A DNA stretch of 42,130 nt from Bacteroidaceae bacterium (GTDB lineage Bacteria > Bacteroidota > Bacteroidia > Bacteroidales > Bacteroidaceae), in assembly GCA_017547205.1 (NCBI GenBank), contig JAFYQH010000020.1, forward strand, positions 1-42,130, in the 5' to 3' direction. How positions within the stretch are numbered: position 1 is the stretch's first letter; each line of letters begins with the position of its first letter. Made by a program: the position numbers and the translations under genes. The notes under the pieces were generated by a model. The model worked only from the letters and a program-made list of their open reading frames with translations, was not told the DNA's origin and did not search any database. Shown piece by piece: positions 17,462 to 26,501 of the stretch.

Positions 17462-18780
17462 GGACGGTTGATGTAGGAATACTGCTCGCAGGTGAGATAT
17501 GCTTTGAACTTGTGGGGGAGTTCTCTGTGTGCGGCAAGTGTGTGACGGGGCTTAAAAAGGTCTGTATAGACAACGGTATGTTGAGATGTGGCGATGAAAC
17601 GGCTGCGAGTTTCTGCTTCACGCCTTTAGGTAATGATGCGCTCTTTACTCTTCACGATGTTGTCATAGGTGTGAATTTTCATTGGCAAAGAAAGGAGGAC
17701 CAAAGTTTCAAAGGGGAACTTGTGTTTATTATGGAGGATGGTATGGTGCGTGCCATAAACCGTATAGACGTAGAGGAGTATCTCGTGAGTGTAATATCGA
17801 GCGAGATGTCTGCAACCTCTTCGCTTGAATTCCTTAAAGCTCATACTGTGATTTCCCGTAGTTGGCTCTATGCGCAGTTGTTGAGGAAGGAGAGGGTTTC
17901 CTCTGGTGCGCTTGGCTGGGAAGGCGGTGGGGAAATCATACGCTGGTATGCTCGCGAGGACCATACGCTCTTCGATCTTTGTGCCGATGACCATTGTCAA
18001 CGGTACCAAGGGGTTACCAGGACGTTTAATCCTAATGTGGAACGTGCTGTTAGAGAGACTTGCGGTATGGTTCTTGTATATGATGGAGAGGTGTGTGATG
18101 CACGTTTCAGCAAGTGTTGCGGCGGTATTACTGAACGCTTCTCGGCATGCTGGGAAAATGAAGACTACGGGTATCTGCAAGCGTTCAGGGATTGTGACGG
18201 CAATGAACCGTTGCCGGACTTGACGACGGACGATGGTGCGAGAACATGGATCGAAAGTGAACCGCGTTCATTTTGCAGCGGACCGTCAAAGGAACTTCTT
18301 TCACAAGTACTTAACGGTTATGACCTGGAAACCGTCGATTTCTACCGCTGGCGTGTGGAGTATACGCAGGAGGAACTTTCTCTATTGGTGAGTGAGCGTT
18401 CCGGTGTGGATTTTGGCATCATTGAAGATTTGCAACCAGTCGAGCGTGGAGCCTCGGGCCGTATTGTGCGTTTGCGTATTGTCGGTAGCAAGGCTGTCAG
18501 AACGGTGGGCAAGGAACTTGAAATTCGCCGTTGGCTGTCGTCTTCACACCTTTATAGCTCTGCATTTGTCGTTGATAAGGAGATGTCAGGCAATCGGGTA
18601 AACAAGTTCGTTCTCAAAGGGGCCGGATGGGGGCACGGAGTAGGGCTTTGCCAGATTGGTGCTGCAGTTATGGGGGAGAGAGGGTATTCCTACGATGCAA
18701 TTCTTGGGCACTATTATCCAGGAGCAGTAATAGAATGTATAGATAAAGTCTTATTGGGTGTCGACTCTGTTGATGCTTGA
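17458..18780 (+). CDS. SpoIID/LytB domain protein without a signal peptide
   Basis: This is a 440-residue protein with a SpoIID/LytB domain. In SpoIID that domain is a peptidoglycan lytic transglycosylase; in LytB-type proteins it assists amidases. The core signatures are V-E-E-Y-L-V-S-V-I-S-S-E-M, then H-T-V-I-S-R-S-W, C-C-G-G-I-T-E, and the C-terminal G-A-G-W-G-H-G-V-G-L-C-Q-I-G-A. The N-terminus (M-R-T-V-D-V-G-I-L-L-A-G) shows no export signal or transmembrane helix, which is odd for a wall enzyme. It overlaps the upstream fusion gene by 4 nt. This pairing suggests the two act together. Confidence 0.85.
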   Translation: MRTVDVGILLAGEICFELVGEFSVCGKCVTGLKKVCIDNGMLRCGDETAASFCFTPLGNDALFTLHDVVIGVNFHWQRKEDQSFKGELVFIMEDGMVRAINRIDVEEYLVSVISSEMSATSSLEFLKAHTVISRSWLYAQLLRKERVSSGALGWEGGGEIIRWYAREDHTLFDLCADDHCQRYQGVTRTFNPNVERAVRETCGMVLVYDGEVCDARFSKCCGGITERFSACWENEDYGYLQAFRDCDGNEPLPDLTTDDGARTWIESEPRSFCSGPSKELLSQVLNGYDLETVDFYRWRVEYTQEELSLLVSERSGVDFGIIEDLQPVERGASGRIVRLRIVGSKAVRTVGKELEIRRWLSSSHLYSSAFVVDKEMSGNRVNKFVLKGAGWGHGVGLCQIGAAVMGERGYSYDAILGHYYPGAVIECIDKVLLGVDSVDA

Positions 18781-18866
18781 TGATATGCTGCTTATAATGG
18801 CTTTGGGCGTTTGTTGCGGTCAAAATTCCCCCTTGCAGTGTGTGTGGAATTTGTAATTCTTTTTTT

Positions 18867-18901
18867 TTTGAAAAAAAAGTGTTTACTTTGCAATAAATTT
18901 G
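18867..18901 (+). promoter_or_regulatory. Candidate promoter of the exopolysaccharide operon
   Basis: TAAATTTG at 18894-18901 is a full -7 match and TTTG lies at 18867-18870, but the 23-nt spacing is at the long end. The rest of the 167-nt gap before the first gene is A/T-rich and shows no clear hairpin. Confidence 0.4.
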
Positions 18902-18947
18902 TTAAAATTGGGTTTGGTAAATAAGTAATAACGAAAAACATACAAAT

Positions 18948-19559
18948 ATGGTTGTTAAAGATGGAATGAATGCTTTTGAGCGTTTTGTTAAACGCTTGTT
19001 CGATCTTTTCTGTTCTTTTTTTGGGCTTGTAGTACTATCCCCAGTCTTTTTGGTAGTATACATCAGGCTTCGTATACAGAACGATGGAAGTGTTATATTC
19101 AGTCAGGAGAGAATAGGGTATAAGGGTAAGTCTTTCCATATATACAAATTCAGAACGATGCGTATGGATTCCGAGAGTTCGGGAAAACCTCAATTGGCTG
19201 CAAAAGGGGATGAACGTCTTACCAAGGTGGGGAGGTTTCTCAGAGAGCACCATCTCGATGAATTGCCACAATTGTGGAACGTGTTTGTCGGTGACATGTC
19301 TTTCGTGGGACCACGTCCCGAACGTCAGTATTATATTGACCAGATAATGGAACGTAACTCTGATTATAAATATCTGTATCTGATACGTCCGGGTCTGACA
19401 TCTTTGGCTACAATATATAATGGATATACCGATACTATAGAGAAGATGCTTACACGTTTGCAGATGGATCTTGACTATCTGCAAAAGCGTTCTCTTTTCT
19501 ATGATTTGAAGATAATAGTAACAACTGTGTTATATATAATTAAAGGAAAGAAATTCTAA
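18948..19559 (+). CDS. Initiating phosphoglycosyl transferase (PglC-like, monotopic)
   Basis: This 203-residue membrane-bound enzyme transfers a phosphosugar from a UDP-sugar to undecaprenyl phosphate, the first step of building a polysaccharide repeat unit. A single hydrophobic helix near residues 15-38 is the re-entrant membrane segment. The catalytic pair is D104-E105 in H-L-D-E-L-P-Q, followed by S-F-V-G-P-R-P-E. It has only the PglC catalytic domain, without the extra WbaP membrane part. It starts the exopolysaccharide gene run and lies 14 nt before the Wza-like gene. The sugar (GlcNAc, QuiNAc4N or Gal type) cannot be read. Confidence 0.9.
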   Translation: MVVKDGMNAFERFVKRLFDLFCSFFGLVVLSPVFLVVYIRLRIQNDGSVIFSQERIGYKGKSFHIYKFRTMRMDSESSGKPQLAAKGDERLTKVGRFLREHHLDELPQLWNVFVGDMSFVGPRPERQYYIDQIMERNSDYKYLYLIRPGLTSLATIYNGYTDTIEKMLTRLQMDLDYLQKRSLFYDLKIIVTTVLYIIKGKKF

Positions 19560-19573
19560 TAAAAAGTGGACTG

Positions 19574-22054
19574 ATGAAAAGAGTACTATTCATATTCTCA
19601 ATGTTTCTTTGTTTTCAGGCGGCATTTGCTCAGGTTATGAGTGACAAAGATATTGTTGATTTTATAGCAAGTGAACAAAAGATTGGTACAAGCCAGCGTT
19701 CCATTGCTGTAAAGCTAATGCAGCGTGGTGTCACAGCTGATCGCTTAAAAAAAATCAAGGATAACTATAATGACAGCAATTCTCTGTTGGGTTCCGGAGA
19801 TGACGTAAACAAAACTTCGGTAGAGCTTGTTGATCGTCAGAGACAGGAGAATGCATTCCGTTTAAGCCGTGATTTGCACAATGCAACTTACGAAGAGAAA
19901 GTTGATGCCTATGAGGGTGAAGTGAATGGCTTTGAAATGGAATCGTCTGATGACAATGTTCAGAGAAAGGAGAATGTGTTCGGCCGGGATATTTTCAATA
20001 ATGAGTTGCTGACTTTTGAACCGGCAGTGAATATCCCGACTCCTGCAAGTTATGTGCTTGGCTCCGGTGATCAGGTTATTATAGATATATGGGGAGCGTC
20101 GCAGACGGTGATTGAAGATGTTATATCACCGGACGGATTTGTCGTTGTAGAGGGCGTAGGTCCCGTATATCTTGCAGGAAAGACCGTAGAAGCAGCCAAA
20201 GGGCATCTGAAATCGGTGCTGAGGAATGTGTATGCCGATTCTAAAATAAATCTTTCAGTTGGCAAGTTGCGTTCAATACAGATACAGGTTGTGGGTGAAG
20301 TGCTTGCTCCCGGAAGCTATACATTGAGTTCACTCTCAACTGTCTTCAATGCTCTATATGCTGCAGGAGGTATCGGCAAACTGGGTACTTTGCGTGCAAT
20401 AAAGGTCTTTAGAGGTGGTAAGGAAATTGCTGCGGTTGATGTGTATGATTTCATATTCAATGGCAGCCTTAAGGGCAATGTACGTCTGCAGGATAACGAT
20501 GTTGTAAACGTTGGTACATATGATGCTCTTGTTGCCGTTGGTGGCCAGGTGAAGCGTCCTATGATGTACGAACTAAAGAGTTCGGAGACTCTGTCCGCGC
20601 TTATAAACTATTCGGGTGGCTTTTCAAACAAGGCATATACCGGCAAGATGCGTGTGACTCGTAAGAGTGGAAAGGAGTATTCTCTCTTTACCGTAGATAA
20701 GGATGGCATGGGAACATTTACTATGCATGACGGTGATGAGGTATATATTGATTCTGTTATGCCCCGTTTCTCGAATATGGTTGAGGTCATGGGTGCAGTG
20801 TTCCACCCGGGGCAGTATCAGTTTGGCGATGGAGTAAGTACTGTGCGCGAATTGCTTGATGCTGCCGGTGGTTTGAGGGAGGATGCTTTCTTGAACAGGG
20901 CCGTGTTGCACCACAGGAACTATGACAATACAATAGAGGCTAAATCAGTAGATGTAAAAGGAATTCTTGACGGAAGTGTTTCCGATATGTCGCTTCGAAA
21001 CAATGATGTCCTGTTCATTCCAAGCAAGAGTGATATGGATGGTAAAAAAACATTGAAGATAAGGGGACAGGTTCGTTTTGGAGGTATATACAAATTTGCC
21101 GAGAATACTACAATTGAAGATCTTATACTGCAAGCCGGTGGTCTAACCAATGTGGCTTCGACAGCAAAAATAGATGTCTATAGGTACATATATGATCCTG
21201 ATGCTAAGGAAGAACTGGACGAAATTGCAGAGAAGTTCAGTTTTGAGCTCAAGGATGGTTTTATTATAGATGATGGCGAAAGGTTTATTCTGCAGCCGTT
21301 TGACGAGGTCTACGTGCATCGTAGTCCAGTGTCAAGGGAAATACAGAGCGTTTCAATCGATGGTGCAGTGAATTTTGCTGGACATTATGCAATGCTGTCG
21401 AAAGAATACAGGCTCTCTGATTTGGTGAAGGCAGCCGGTGGTGTTTCAAAATCGGCCTATATCAAAGGTGCATATATGCAAAGGAGACTGACCGAAGAGG
21501 AGGTCCTGCAGCGCAAGATTATGCGCGACAGGTCGCAAATGGAAATATATGAGGAGTTATTGCGTTCAGAAAAAAAAGTGGATATCGCAGTTCTTGATTC
21601 CATCTATAATGGAAAATACAACGAAAGTGATTATATGTCTTTGTCTATAAATCTTGAGAAGGCATTGGCCGAACCGGGCGGTGAACATGATGTGGTTCTT
21701 CGCAAAGGCGATAAGGTAACAATACCAGAATATAATTCAACTGTCAAGATAAGCGGAGAAGTAATGCACCCCATCACTATGAGTTGGCAGAAGGGAAAAA
21801 GTCTTGGATTTTATATAGACCATGCCGGTGGTTATAACAACAAGGCAAAGAAGAATGGTGTTTATGTCATCAATATGAACGGTAGCGTTGAGAAGGTTTC
21901 CAAGTATTCAAGGAAGGCTATACAGCCAGGTTGTGAGATTGTTGTCCCGCGTAAGAGTGATAGAAGATTGTCTACATCCGAGATTGCAACGCTGGGAACA
22001 GCTGGAATGTCAATAACAACTCTTATCATTGCATTGATTAATCTGCTCAAGTGA
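19574..22054 (+). CDS. SLBB-domain outer-membrane polysaccharide export protein (Wza-like)
   Basis: This 826-residue protein has a signal peptide (M-K-R-V-L-F-I-F, cleavage near A-F-A-Q). The Poly_export part begins near residue 160 (L-G-S-G-D-Q-V). Six SLBB-like repeats follow, recognisable by V-G-E-V, G-G-Q-V, M-G-A-V, R-G-Q-V, D-G-A-V and S-G-E-V. A C-terminal hydrophobic helix (I-T-T-L-I-I-A-L-I) may anchor it in the outer membrane. There is no lipobox Cys, unlike Wza of E. coli. It should form the outer-membrane channel for the polymer made by the locus. Confidence 0.9.
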   Translation: MKRVLFIFSMFLCFQAAFAQVMSDKDIVDFIASEQKIGTSQRSIAVKLMQRGVTADRLKKIKDNYNDSNSLLGSGDDVNKTSVELVDRQRQENAFRLSRDLHNATYEEKVDAYEGEVNGFEMESSDDNVQRKENVFGRDIFNNELLTFEPAVNIPTPASYVLGSGDQVIIDIWGASQTVIEDVISPDGFVVVEGVGPVYLAGKTVEAAKGHLKSVLRNVYADSKINLSVGKLRSIQIQVVGEVLAPGSYTLSSLSTVFNALYAAGGIGKLGTLRAIKVFRGGKEIAAVDVYDFIFNGSLKGNVRLQDNDVVNVGTYDALVAVGGQVKRPMMYELKSSETLSALINYSGGFSNKAYTGKMRVTRKSGKEYSLFTVDKDGMGTFTMHDGDEVYIDSVMPRFSNMVEVMGAVFHPGQYQFGDGVSTVRELLDAAGGLREDAFLNRAVLHHRNYDNTIEAKSVDVKGILDGSVSDMSLRNNDVLFIPSKSDMDGKKTLKIRGQVRFGGIYKFAENTTIEDLILQAGGLTNVASTAKIDVYRYIYDPDAKEELDEIAEKFSFELKDGFIIDDGERFILQPFDEVYVHRSPVSREIQSVSIDGAVNFAGHYAMLSKEYRLSDLVKAAGGVSKSAYIKGAYMQRRLTEEEVLQRKIMRDRSQMEIYEELLRSEKKVDIAVLDSIYNGKYNESDYMSLSINLEKALAEPGGEHDVVLRKGDKVTIPEYNSTVKISGEVMHPITMSWQKGKSLGFYIDHAGGYNNKAKKNGVYVINMNGSVEKVSKYSRKAIQPGCEIVVPRKSDRRLSTSEIATLGTAGMSITTLIIALINLLK

Positions 22055-22079
22055 CATGTAAATCAATAACCCTTTGATT

Positions 22080-23693
22080 ATGCTTGTAAGGAAGTCGTTT
22101 TTCTTTTCTATATGTGGCATGATGTTGTTTCACATCTTGGCAGGGGAAGCAATGGCGCAGAGGGTGACATGTTTTGCACAGTTCAATAGTATTGTATCAA
22201 GAGGGGATAACGCTCCTTTCTGGCTCATTTCGAACAGACAAGGATTACCATCGGTTGAAAAAATCAATGGTTATGTACGCTATGGAATGGCGATTGAAGG
22301 GGGACTACATATGAGCCCGAATTGGACTTATTCGGTTGGTCTTGACGTTGTAACTGGTTATAACAGAGTTAATTCAGTAAGTGTGCAACAATTCTATGTT
22401 GACCTTTCGTGGAAGTGGCTTGTAGCAACTCTGGGAATGAAGCATCATTTTGGTGAGATGCGGAGGCATGCAGTTCTCAGTACACCAGATTGTATAAAAG
22501 ACAATACAGTCTCCTCATATTTCACCGGTCTGTACGGCAGTACAATGTCAGATATCGGTACTGGGGGCCTGATATACAGTGGTAATAGTGCTCCTATACC
22601 TCAACTACGTTTAGAAGTTCCTGAATATGTGGATTTATTCCATGAGGATTCGTGGTTCAAGGTCCGTGGTCATATAGCGTACGGAATGTTCTTGGATCAT
22701 GATTTTCAGGAGGATTTTACAGACGGGAATCGAAATGCAAGATATTCGAGGAATGTGCTTTATCATAGCAAGGCTCTTTTTGTGAAATTGGAGAAACTTG
22801 AAAAACTCCCCTTGACAATAGAAGGGGGACTTGAAATGTATTCGCAGTTTGGTGGAGACATATATACTCATGGAAAGGGAAAGATATTCTCAATGTCTAG
22901 AGATGTGAGGGACTTTTTGAAGGCTTTCATTCCGGGAAGTGGCGATGAGAATGCTCCTGCGCCCGAGCAGGCGAACATGTCGGGTAACCATATCGGGAAT
23001 TGGCATCTTGCCTTGACTTTGCATACCAGACCGGTAGACATAAGATTGTATGCTGAGCATATGTTCGAGGATTTTTCGCAGTTGTTCTTCTTTGAATACC
23101 AGTCGAACCGTGAGGGAAAGAAGGAAGTTGTATATTACCCTTGGAGAGATATACAGTTCGGTATTTCAATAAAGAACAAGAGTGGTCTTCTCAAGTTCAT
23201 TTCCAATATAAGCTATGAATATATGTCAACATATGACCAAAGTGGTGCAGGATATAACGACCCTGGGCCATATTTCAAGGAGCAGATGGACGGGATGGAC
23301 AATTATTATAACCATTCTATCTATCCGGGTTGGCATAACTATGGAATGGGTATAGGTAATCCTTTAGCCGTGTCTCCTGTGTACAATACCAATGGTAGTC
23401 TGGTATTTCGCGGAAATAGGTTTAAGGCACATCATGTTGGTGTAAACGGCTTGTTCTGTAAAGAAAAAAGTTTTGCATATCGTCTGATGTATACCTACAG
23501 CGAGAATTGGGGGACTTATCTGAATCCTTTTAATGAGAAGAAATATACAACTTCGGTAGTAGCAGATATCACCTATACACCATGTAAGTCGCCGTGGTTG
23601 TTCTCATTGTCGTTGGCTTTTGACAAGAGTGATATGGTAGGCAATAACCTTGGTGCTATGGTTTCTGTTGCGAGGACCAATATATTCAACTAA
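22080..23693 (+). CDS. Capsule assembly Wzi-like outer-membrane protein
   Basis: This 537-residue exported protein resembles the Wzi family, beta-barrels that hold capsule at the outer surface. A signal peptide of about 25 residues (ending A-M-A-Q) is followed by aromatic-rich beta strands throughout. Examples are S-R-G-D-N-A-P-F-W at the start of the barrel and S-V-G-L-D-V-V-T-G-Y. I used the ATG at 22080 rather than an in-frame TTG 6 nt earlier. It follows the SLBB gene and precedes a small lipoprotein, in a run transcribed in one direction. Confidence 0.85.
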   Translation: MLVRKSFFFSICGMMLFHILAGEAMAQRVTCFAQFNSIVSRGDNAPFWLISNRQGLPSVEKINGYVRYGMAIEGGLHMSPNWTYSVGLDVVTGYNRVNSVSVQQFYVDLSWKWLVATLGMKHHFGEMRRHAVLSTPDCIKDNTVSSYFTGLYGSTMSDIGTGGLIYSGNSAPIPQLRLEVPEYVDLFHEDSWFKVRGHIAYGMFLDHDFQEDFTDGNRNARYSRNVLYHSKALFVKLEKLEKLPLTIEGGLEMYSQFGGDIYTHGKGKIFSMSRDVRDFLKAFIPGSGDENAPAPEQANMSGNHIGNWHLALTLHTRPVDIRLYAEHMFEDFSQLFFFEYQSNREGKKEVVYYPWRDIQFGISIKNKSGLLKFISNISYEYMSTYDQSGAGYNDPGPYFKEQMDGMDNYYNHSIYPGWHNYGMGIGNPLAVSPVYNTNGSLVFRGNRFKAHHVGVNGLFCKEKSFAYRLMYTYSENWGTYLNPFNEKKYTTSVVADITYTPCKSPWLFSLSLAFDKSDMVGNNLGAMVSVARTNIFN

Positions 23694-23694
23694 T

Positions 23695-24117
23695 ATGGTC
23701 ATGTGCAAGAAACTGTTATTATATATGTTTGTATCGCTTCTGCTCATCTCATGTGAGAGGATATATATCAACGGCGAGCTTGACGGTCTATGGAAGCTCG
23801 AGCGGGCGCAATCGCCCGATGGAGTGGAGTATCCTGCAGACATATACTATTCTTTCCAAAGACATATGGTGATGCTTGGCAAGTATTATGAGGAGGGATT
23901 TCCTGAATATTACATGGCGGAGTTCGATAAAAAGGGGGATACGCTGACTATGACAAATTTCTATAAGTATCCTGGGAATGAAGGGGTTTGTGACATGAAG
24001 GATTTGGAGAAATATTATATATTCAGTGATACAATGGTGTTTGTCCTTGATGAATTGGACCGTGGGCTCCTGTTGATGCATACAGATAGGTATAATTACG
24101 GTTTCAGGAAATGGTAG
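23695..24117 (+). CDS. Small lipoprotein, lipocalin-like, next to Wzi
   Basis: This 140-residue protein has a lipoprotein signal: M-V-M-C-K-K-L-L-L then L-L-I-S-C with the lipidated Cys at 20. The mature part starts with L-D-G-L-W-K-L-E, a pattern seen in small lipocalin-like lipoproteins, and contains several beta-type strands rich in Tyr and Asp. I recognise no specific family. It begins one base after the Wzi stop, so the two are coupled. An in-frame ATG at 23701 is an alternative start. A role as a periplasmic or outer-membrane partner of Wzi is an inference from position. Confidence 0.65.
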   Translation: MVMCKKLLLYMFVSLLLISCERIYINGELDGLWKLERAQSPDGVEYPADIYYSFQRHMVMLGKYYEEGFPEYYMAEFDKKGDTLTMTNFYKYPGNEGVCDMKDLEKYYIFSDTMVFVLDELDRGLLLMHTDRYNYGFRKW

Positions 24118-24154
24118 GCTGCTCGGTTGGTTGAAAATGTAAAGATTTATAATT

Positions 24155-25222
24155 ATGAGTGATATGTATACAAAAAAGGAAATTGATGTTATAGGCATAT
24201 TTCTGCTTCTGTGGTCAAAACGCAAGAGAATTGCTGTCAATTGCATTATAGCTGGTGTATTGGCATTAGTAGTGGCTTTCAGTTTACCAAAAAAATATAC
24301 ATCTACGGTAGTGATGGCGCCGGAGATGTCATCGACAAAGGGCATTTCCGGAAGTTTGGGGTCATTGGCCTCGATGGCTGGTTTGAACTTGGGCGGAATG
24401 ACAGGTGGAGAGGATGCAATCTATCCGGAAATTTATCCGCAAATTGTTTCATCTACACCATTCTTGTGTGATATGATGACTGTTCAGGTAGAAACCAACG
24501 ACGGGGAACTGAATACAACCTTATATGATTACCTTTCACGCCGTCAGAAGACACCATGGTGGACAAAAATATATGCAGTCCCTATAGCTTTCTTCAAGAG
24601 AATGTTTACCGATGTGAATGTAGATACCGTGATACCCAGAAATGTCGTGAACAATACAAGGTTGTCGAGACAACAGTTCGCTGCATTGTCAATGCTTGAC
24701 AAAAGCATTGTTGTATCGGTAGACAAAGGTAATGATGTAGTAACTCTCAACGTGACAATGCAGGATCCTAAAATTACAGCTGATATCGCAAACCTGGTCG
24801 CTGAAAAGCTTCAGGAGTATATTGTAAGATATCGTTCGGCAAAAGCACGCAAGGATTTGGAATACGCCCAAATGTTGTACGATGATTCCAGGATCAAGTA
24901 TATCGAGGCTCAGAAGGAGTATGCCGATTATGTTGGCCAGCATCAGAATATCGTAAACATGAGGTTCCAGATCGAAGCGGATCGTCTTGAGAATGAGAAG
25001 GAACTCGCATTTGGCGTATACAACCAGATGGCGCAGAATCTTGAGGTTGCTCGTGCGAAGGTCCAGGAGGAGACTCCTGTATGCGTGGTCGTAGAGCCTG
25101 CGTACATACAGATAAAGGCCTCTTCACCCAAGAAGGTTATGATGGGACTGCTGTACGTGTTCTTGGCTTTCTTTGGAACATCGGCGTGGATTATTATAAA
25201 GGATAGAATCATAAACAGATAA
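24155..25222 (+). CDS. Chain-length determinant protein (Wzz/PCP)
   Basis: This 355-residue inner-membrane protein has the polysaccharide co-polymerase layout: a short cytoplasmic start, TM1 at ~25-45, a ~280-residue periplasmic part with long helices (residues ~215-300, rich in K/E/A and coiled-coil-like) and TM2 at ~328-350. It sets the length of the polymer made by the Wzy enzyme. No tyrosine-kinase domain follows TM2, and no kinase gene is nearby. A Met/Gly-rich stretch (S-L-A-S-M-A-G-L-N-L-G-G-M) lies after TM1. Confidence 0.88.
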   Translation: MSDMYTKKEIDVIGIFLLLWSKRKRIAVNCIIAGVLALVVAFSLPKKYTSTVVMAPEMSSTKGISGSLGSLASMAGLNLGGMTGGEDAIYPEIYPQIVSSTPFLCDMMTVQVETNDGELNTTLYDYLSRRQKTPWWTKIYAVPIAFFKRMFTDVNVDTVIPRNVVNNTRLSRQQFAALSMLDKSIVVSVDKGNDVVTLNVTMQDPKITADIANLVAEKLQEYIVRYRSAKARKDLEYAQMLYDDSRIKYIEAQKEYADYVGQHQNIVNMRFQIEADRLENEKELAFGVYNQMAQNLEVARAKVQEETPVCVVVEPAYIQIKASSPKKVMMGLLYVFLAFFGTSAWIIIKDRIINR

Positions 25223-25235
25223 TGCCGGTATTGTA

Positions 25236-26501
25236 ATGGGCGGTTTGACGGATATGATATACTTGGTGGCGATATTCATAGAGGCTGCTTTTCTATGTTA
25301 TATGGAGTTCAAGATATGGAGGTCGCTGTATACTCCTCTGAATTTCCTGATGTTGCCATATTTGATAGTTCTGCTCATTACCATTATGGTTGCCGGTACA
25401 GAACTTGGCTTTGTGGAGTTCTATTATCCGAGTATATTCATATGGAATGTGGGCCTGCTGATATTCTTCTTACCGAGTGTTGTCATCGGTACCTTGATCA
25501 CATATAAGGGTAAGAATGTGGTACAAAAATATCCTAATGACCATATACCAGTCAGCCTTTTGTTTGTACTTGTCTTTTTGGCATTGCTGTTTGTGGTGCA
25601 TCTGAAGGGTGTTCTTGGCAATTCGGCCGAGGCTTTAGGCTCTGACGAGTTCGGCGAGGATTTCAGTGGAGGTGGCCTGTGGGGCCATTTGAGAATACTT
25701 ACCTTACCTTTGCTCATGATGAGCATCTATTATGTCTCAAAGAAACGATGGTGGTTATGGCCTGTAATTTTGGTATTCCTGATGGTCAGTGTGCTTAACC
25801 AGGTAAAGGGATGGGTGATAATACCTGTCCTCTCGGCTATGGCAATGCGCATCTATGCCGGCAAGACACGCCTGACAATGAAATTCATCCTCTATCTGCT
25901 GCTAGGTGTGTTCTTGGTTTTCTTTACCTCGTATGCGCTCTCAATTCTACTTGTGCAGTCAAGAGGTGTCGATGATGCATTCCTTGATTTCATATTCATG
26001 CATTTTATGCATTATCTCACTAGCGGGACATTCGGGTGGAGCATGGACCTGCAGTTGGGACTTCCCGATGATACCGGGAATTTCCAGAATGTAATAGCGC
26101 AGTTTGTCAACCTCGCTAAAGTGATTACGGGCGACAGAGAGCTTGTGGCACCAATCAATCCGTTGTATTTCAATCCGGGATGGGCATTGACTAACGTCAG
26201 GACAATTTTCGGTACTTTGTATATAAATTCCAATTGGATCAGCTTTACACTTTATATACTGTTTTTGAGTACCTGTATGTATCTAATGCGTGTGGCAATG
26301 GTGCGCTTCAACAATATATATATCTACACCATATACTTCTTCTTCTGCGGGATGATTTTCATGGGGTGGTTCGACTTCTATTTTGCCGGTGTGATTGTGT
26401 TAGAGTTGCCACTGATGCTCCTGTTCCTGCTCCTTTTTGAAAAGATGTTATATAAGAAACAAAACGATACAGAAAATGAAGATTGCAATAATACTGATTA
26501 A
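25236..26501 (+). CDS. Wzy-like polysaccharide polymerase
   Basis: This 421-residue, very hydrophobic protein has about ten to twelve membrane segments and a larger polar loop around residues 285-340 (G-D-R-E-L-V-A-P-I-N-P-L-Y-F-N-P-G-W). That pattern is typical of Wzy-type oligosaccharide-repeat polymerases, which link lipid-carried repeat units in the periplasm. Sequence conservation in this family is low, so the call rests on topology and on its place between the Wzz-like and glycosyltransferase genes. The first glycosyltransferase start overlaps its end by 26 nt. Confidence 0.78.
   Translation: MGGLTDMIYLVAIFIEAAFLCYMEFKIWRSLYTPLNFLMLPYLIVLLITIMVAGTELGFVEFYYPSIFIWNVGLLIFFLPSVVIGTLITYKGKNVVQKYPNDHIPVSLLFVLVFLALLFVVHLKGVLGNSAEALGSDEFGEDFSGGGLWGHLRILTLPLLMMSIYYVSKKRWWLWPVILVFLMVSVLNQVKGWVIIPVLSAMAMRIYAGKTRLTMKFILYLLLGVFLVFFTSYALSILLVQSRGVDDAFLDFIFMHFMHYLTSGTFGWSMDLQLGLPDDTGNFQNVIAQFVNLAKVITGDRELVAPINPLYFNPGWALTNVRTIFGTLYINSNWISFTLYILFLSTCMYLMRVAMVRFNNIYIYTIYFFFCGMIFMGWFDFYFAGVIVLELPLMLLFLLLFEKMLYKKQNDTENEDCNNTD

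Noticed and set aside
22074..22079. A TTG start for the Wzi-like gene
   Set aside because: An ATG two codons later gives a normal signal peptide, so the rarer start is not needed.
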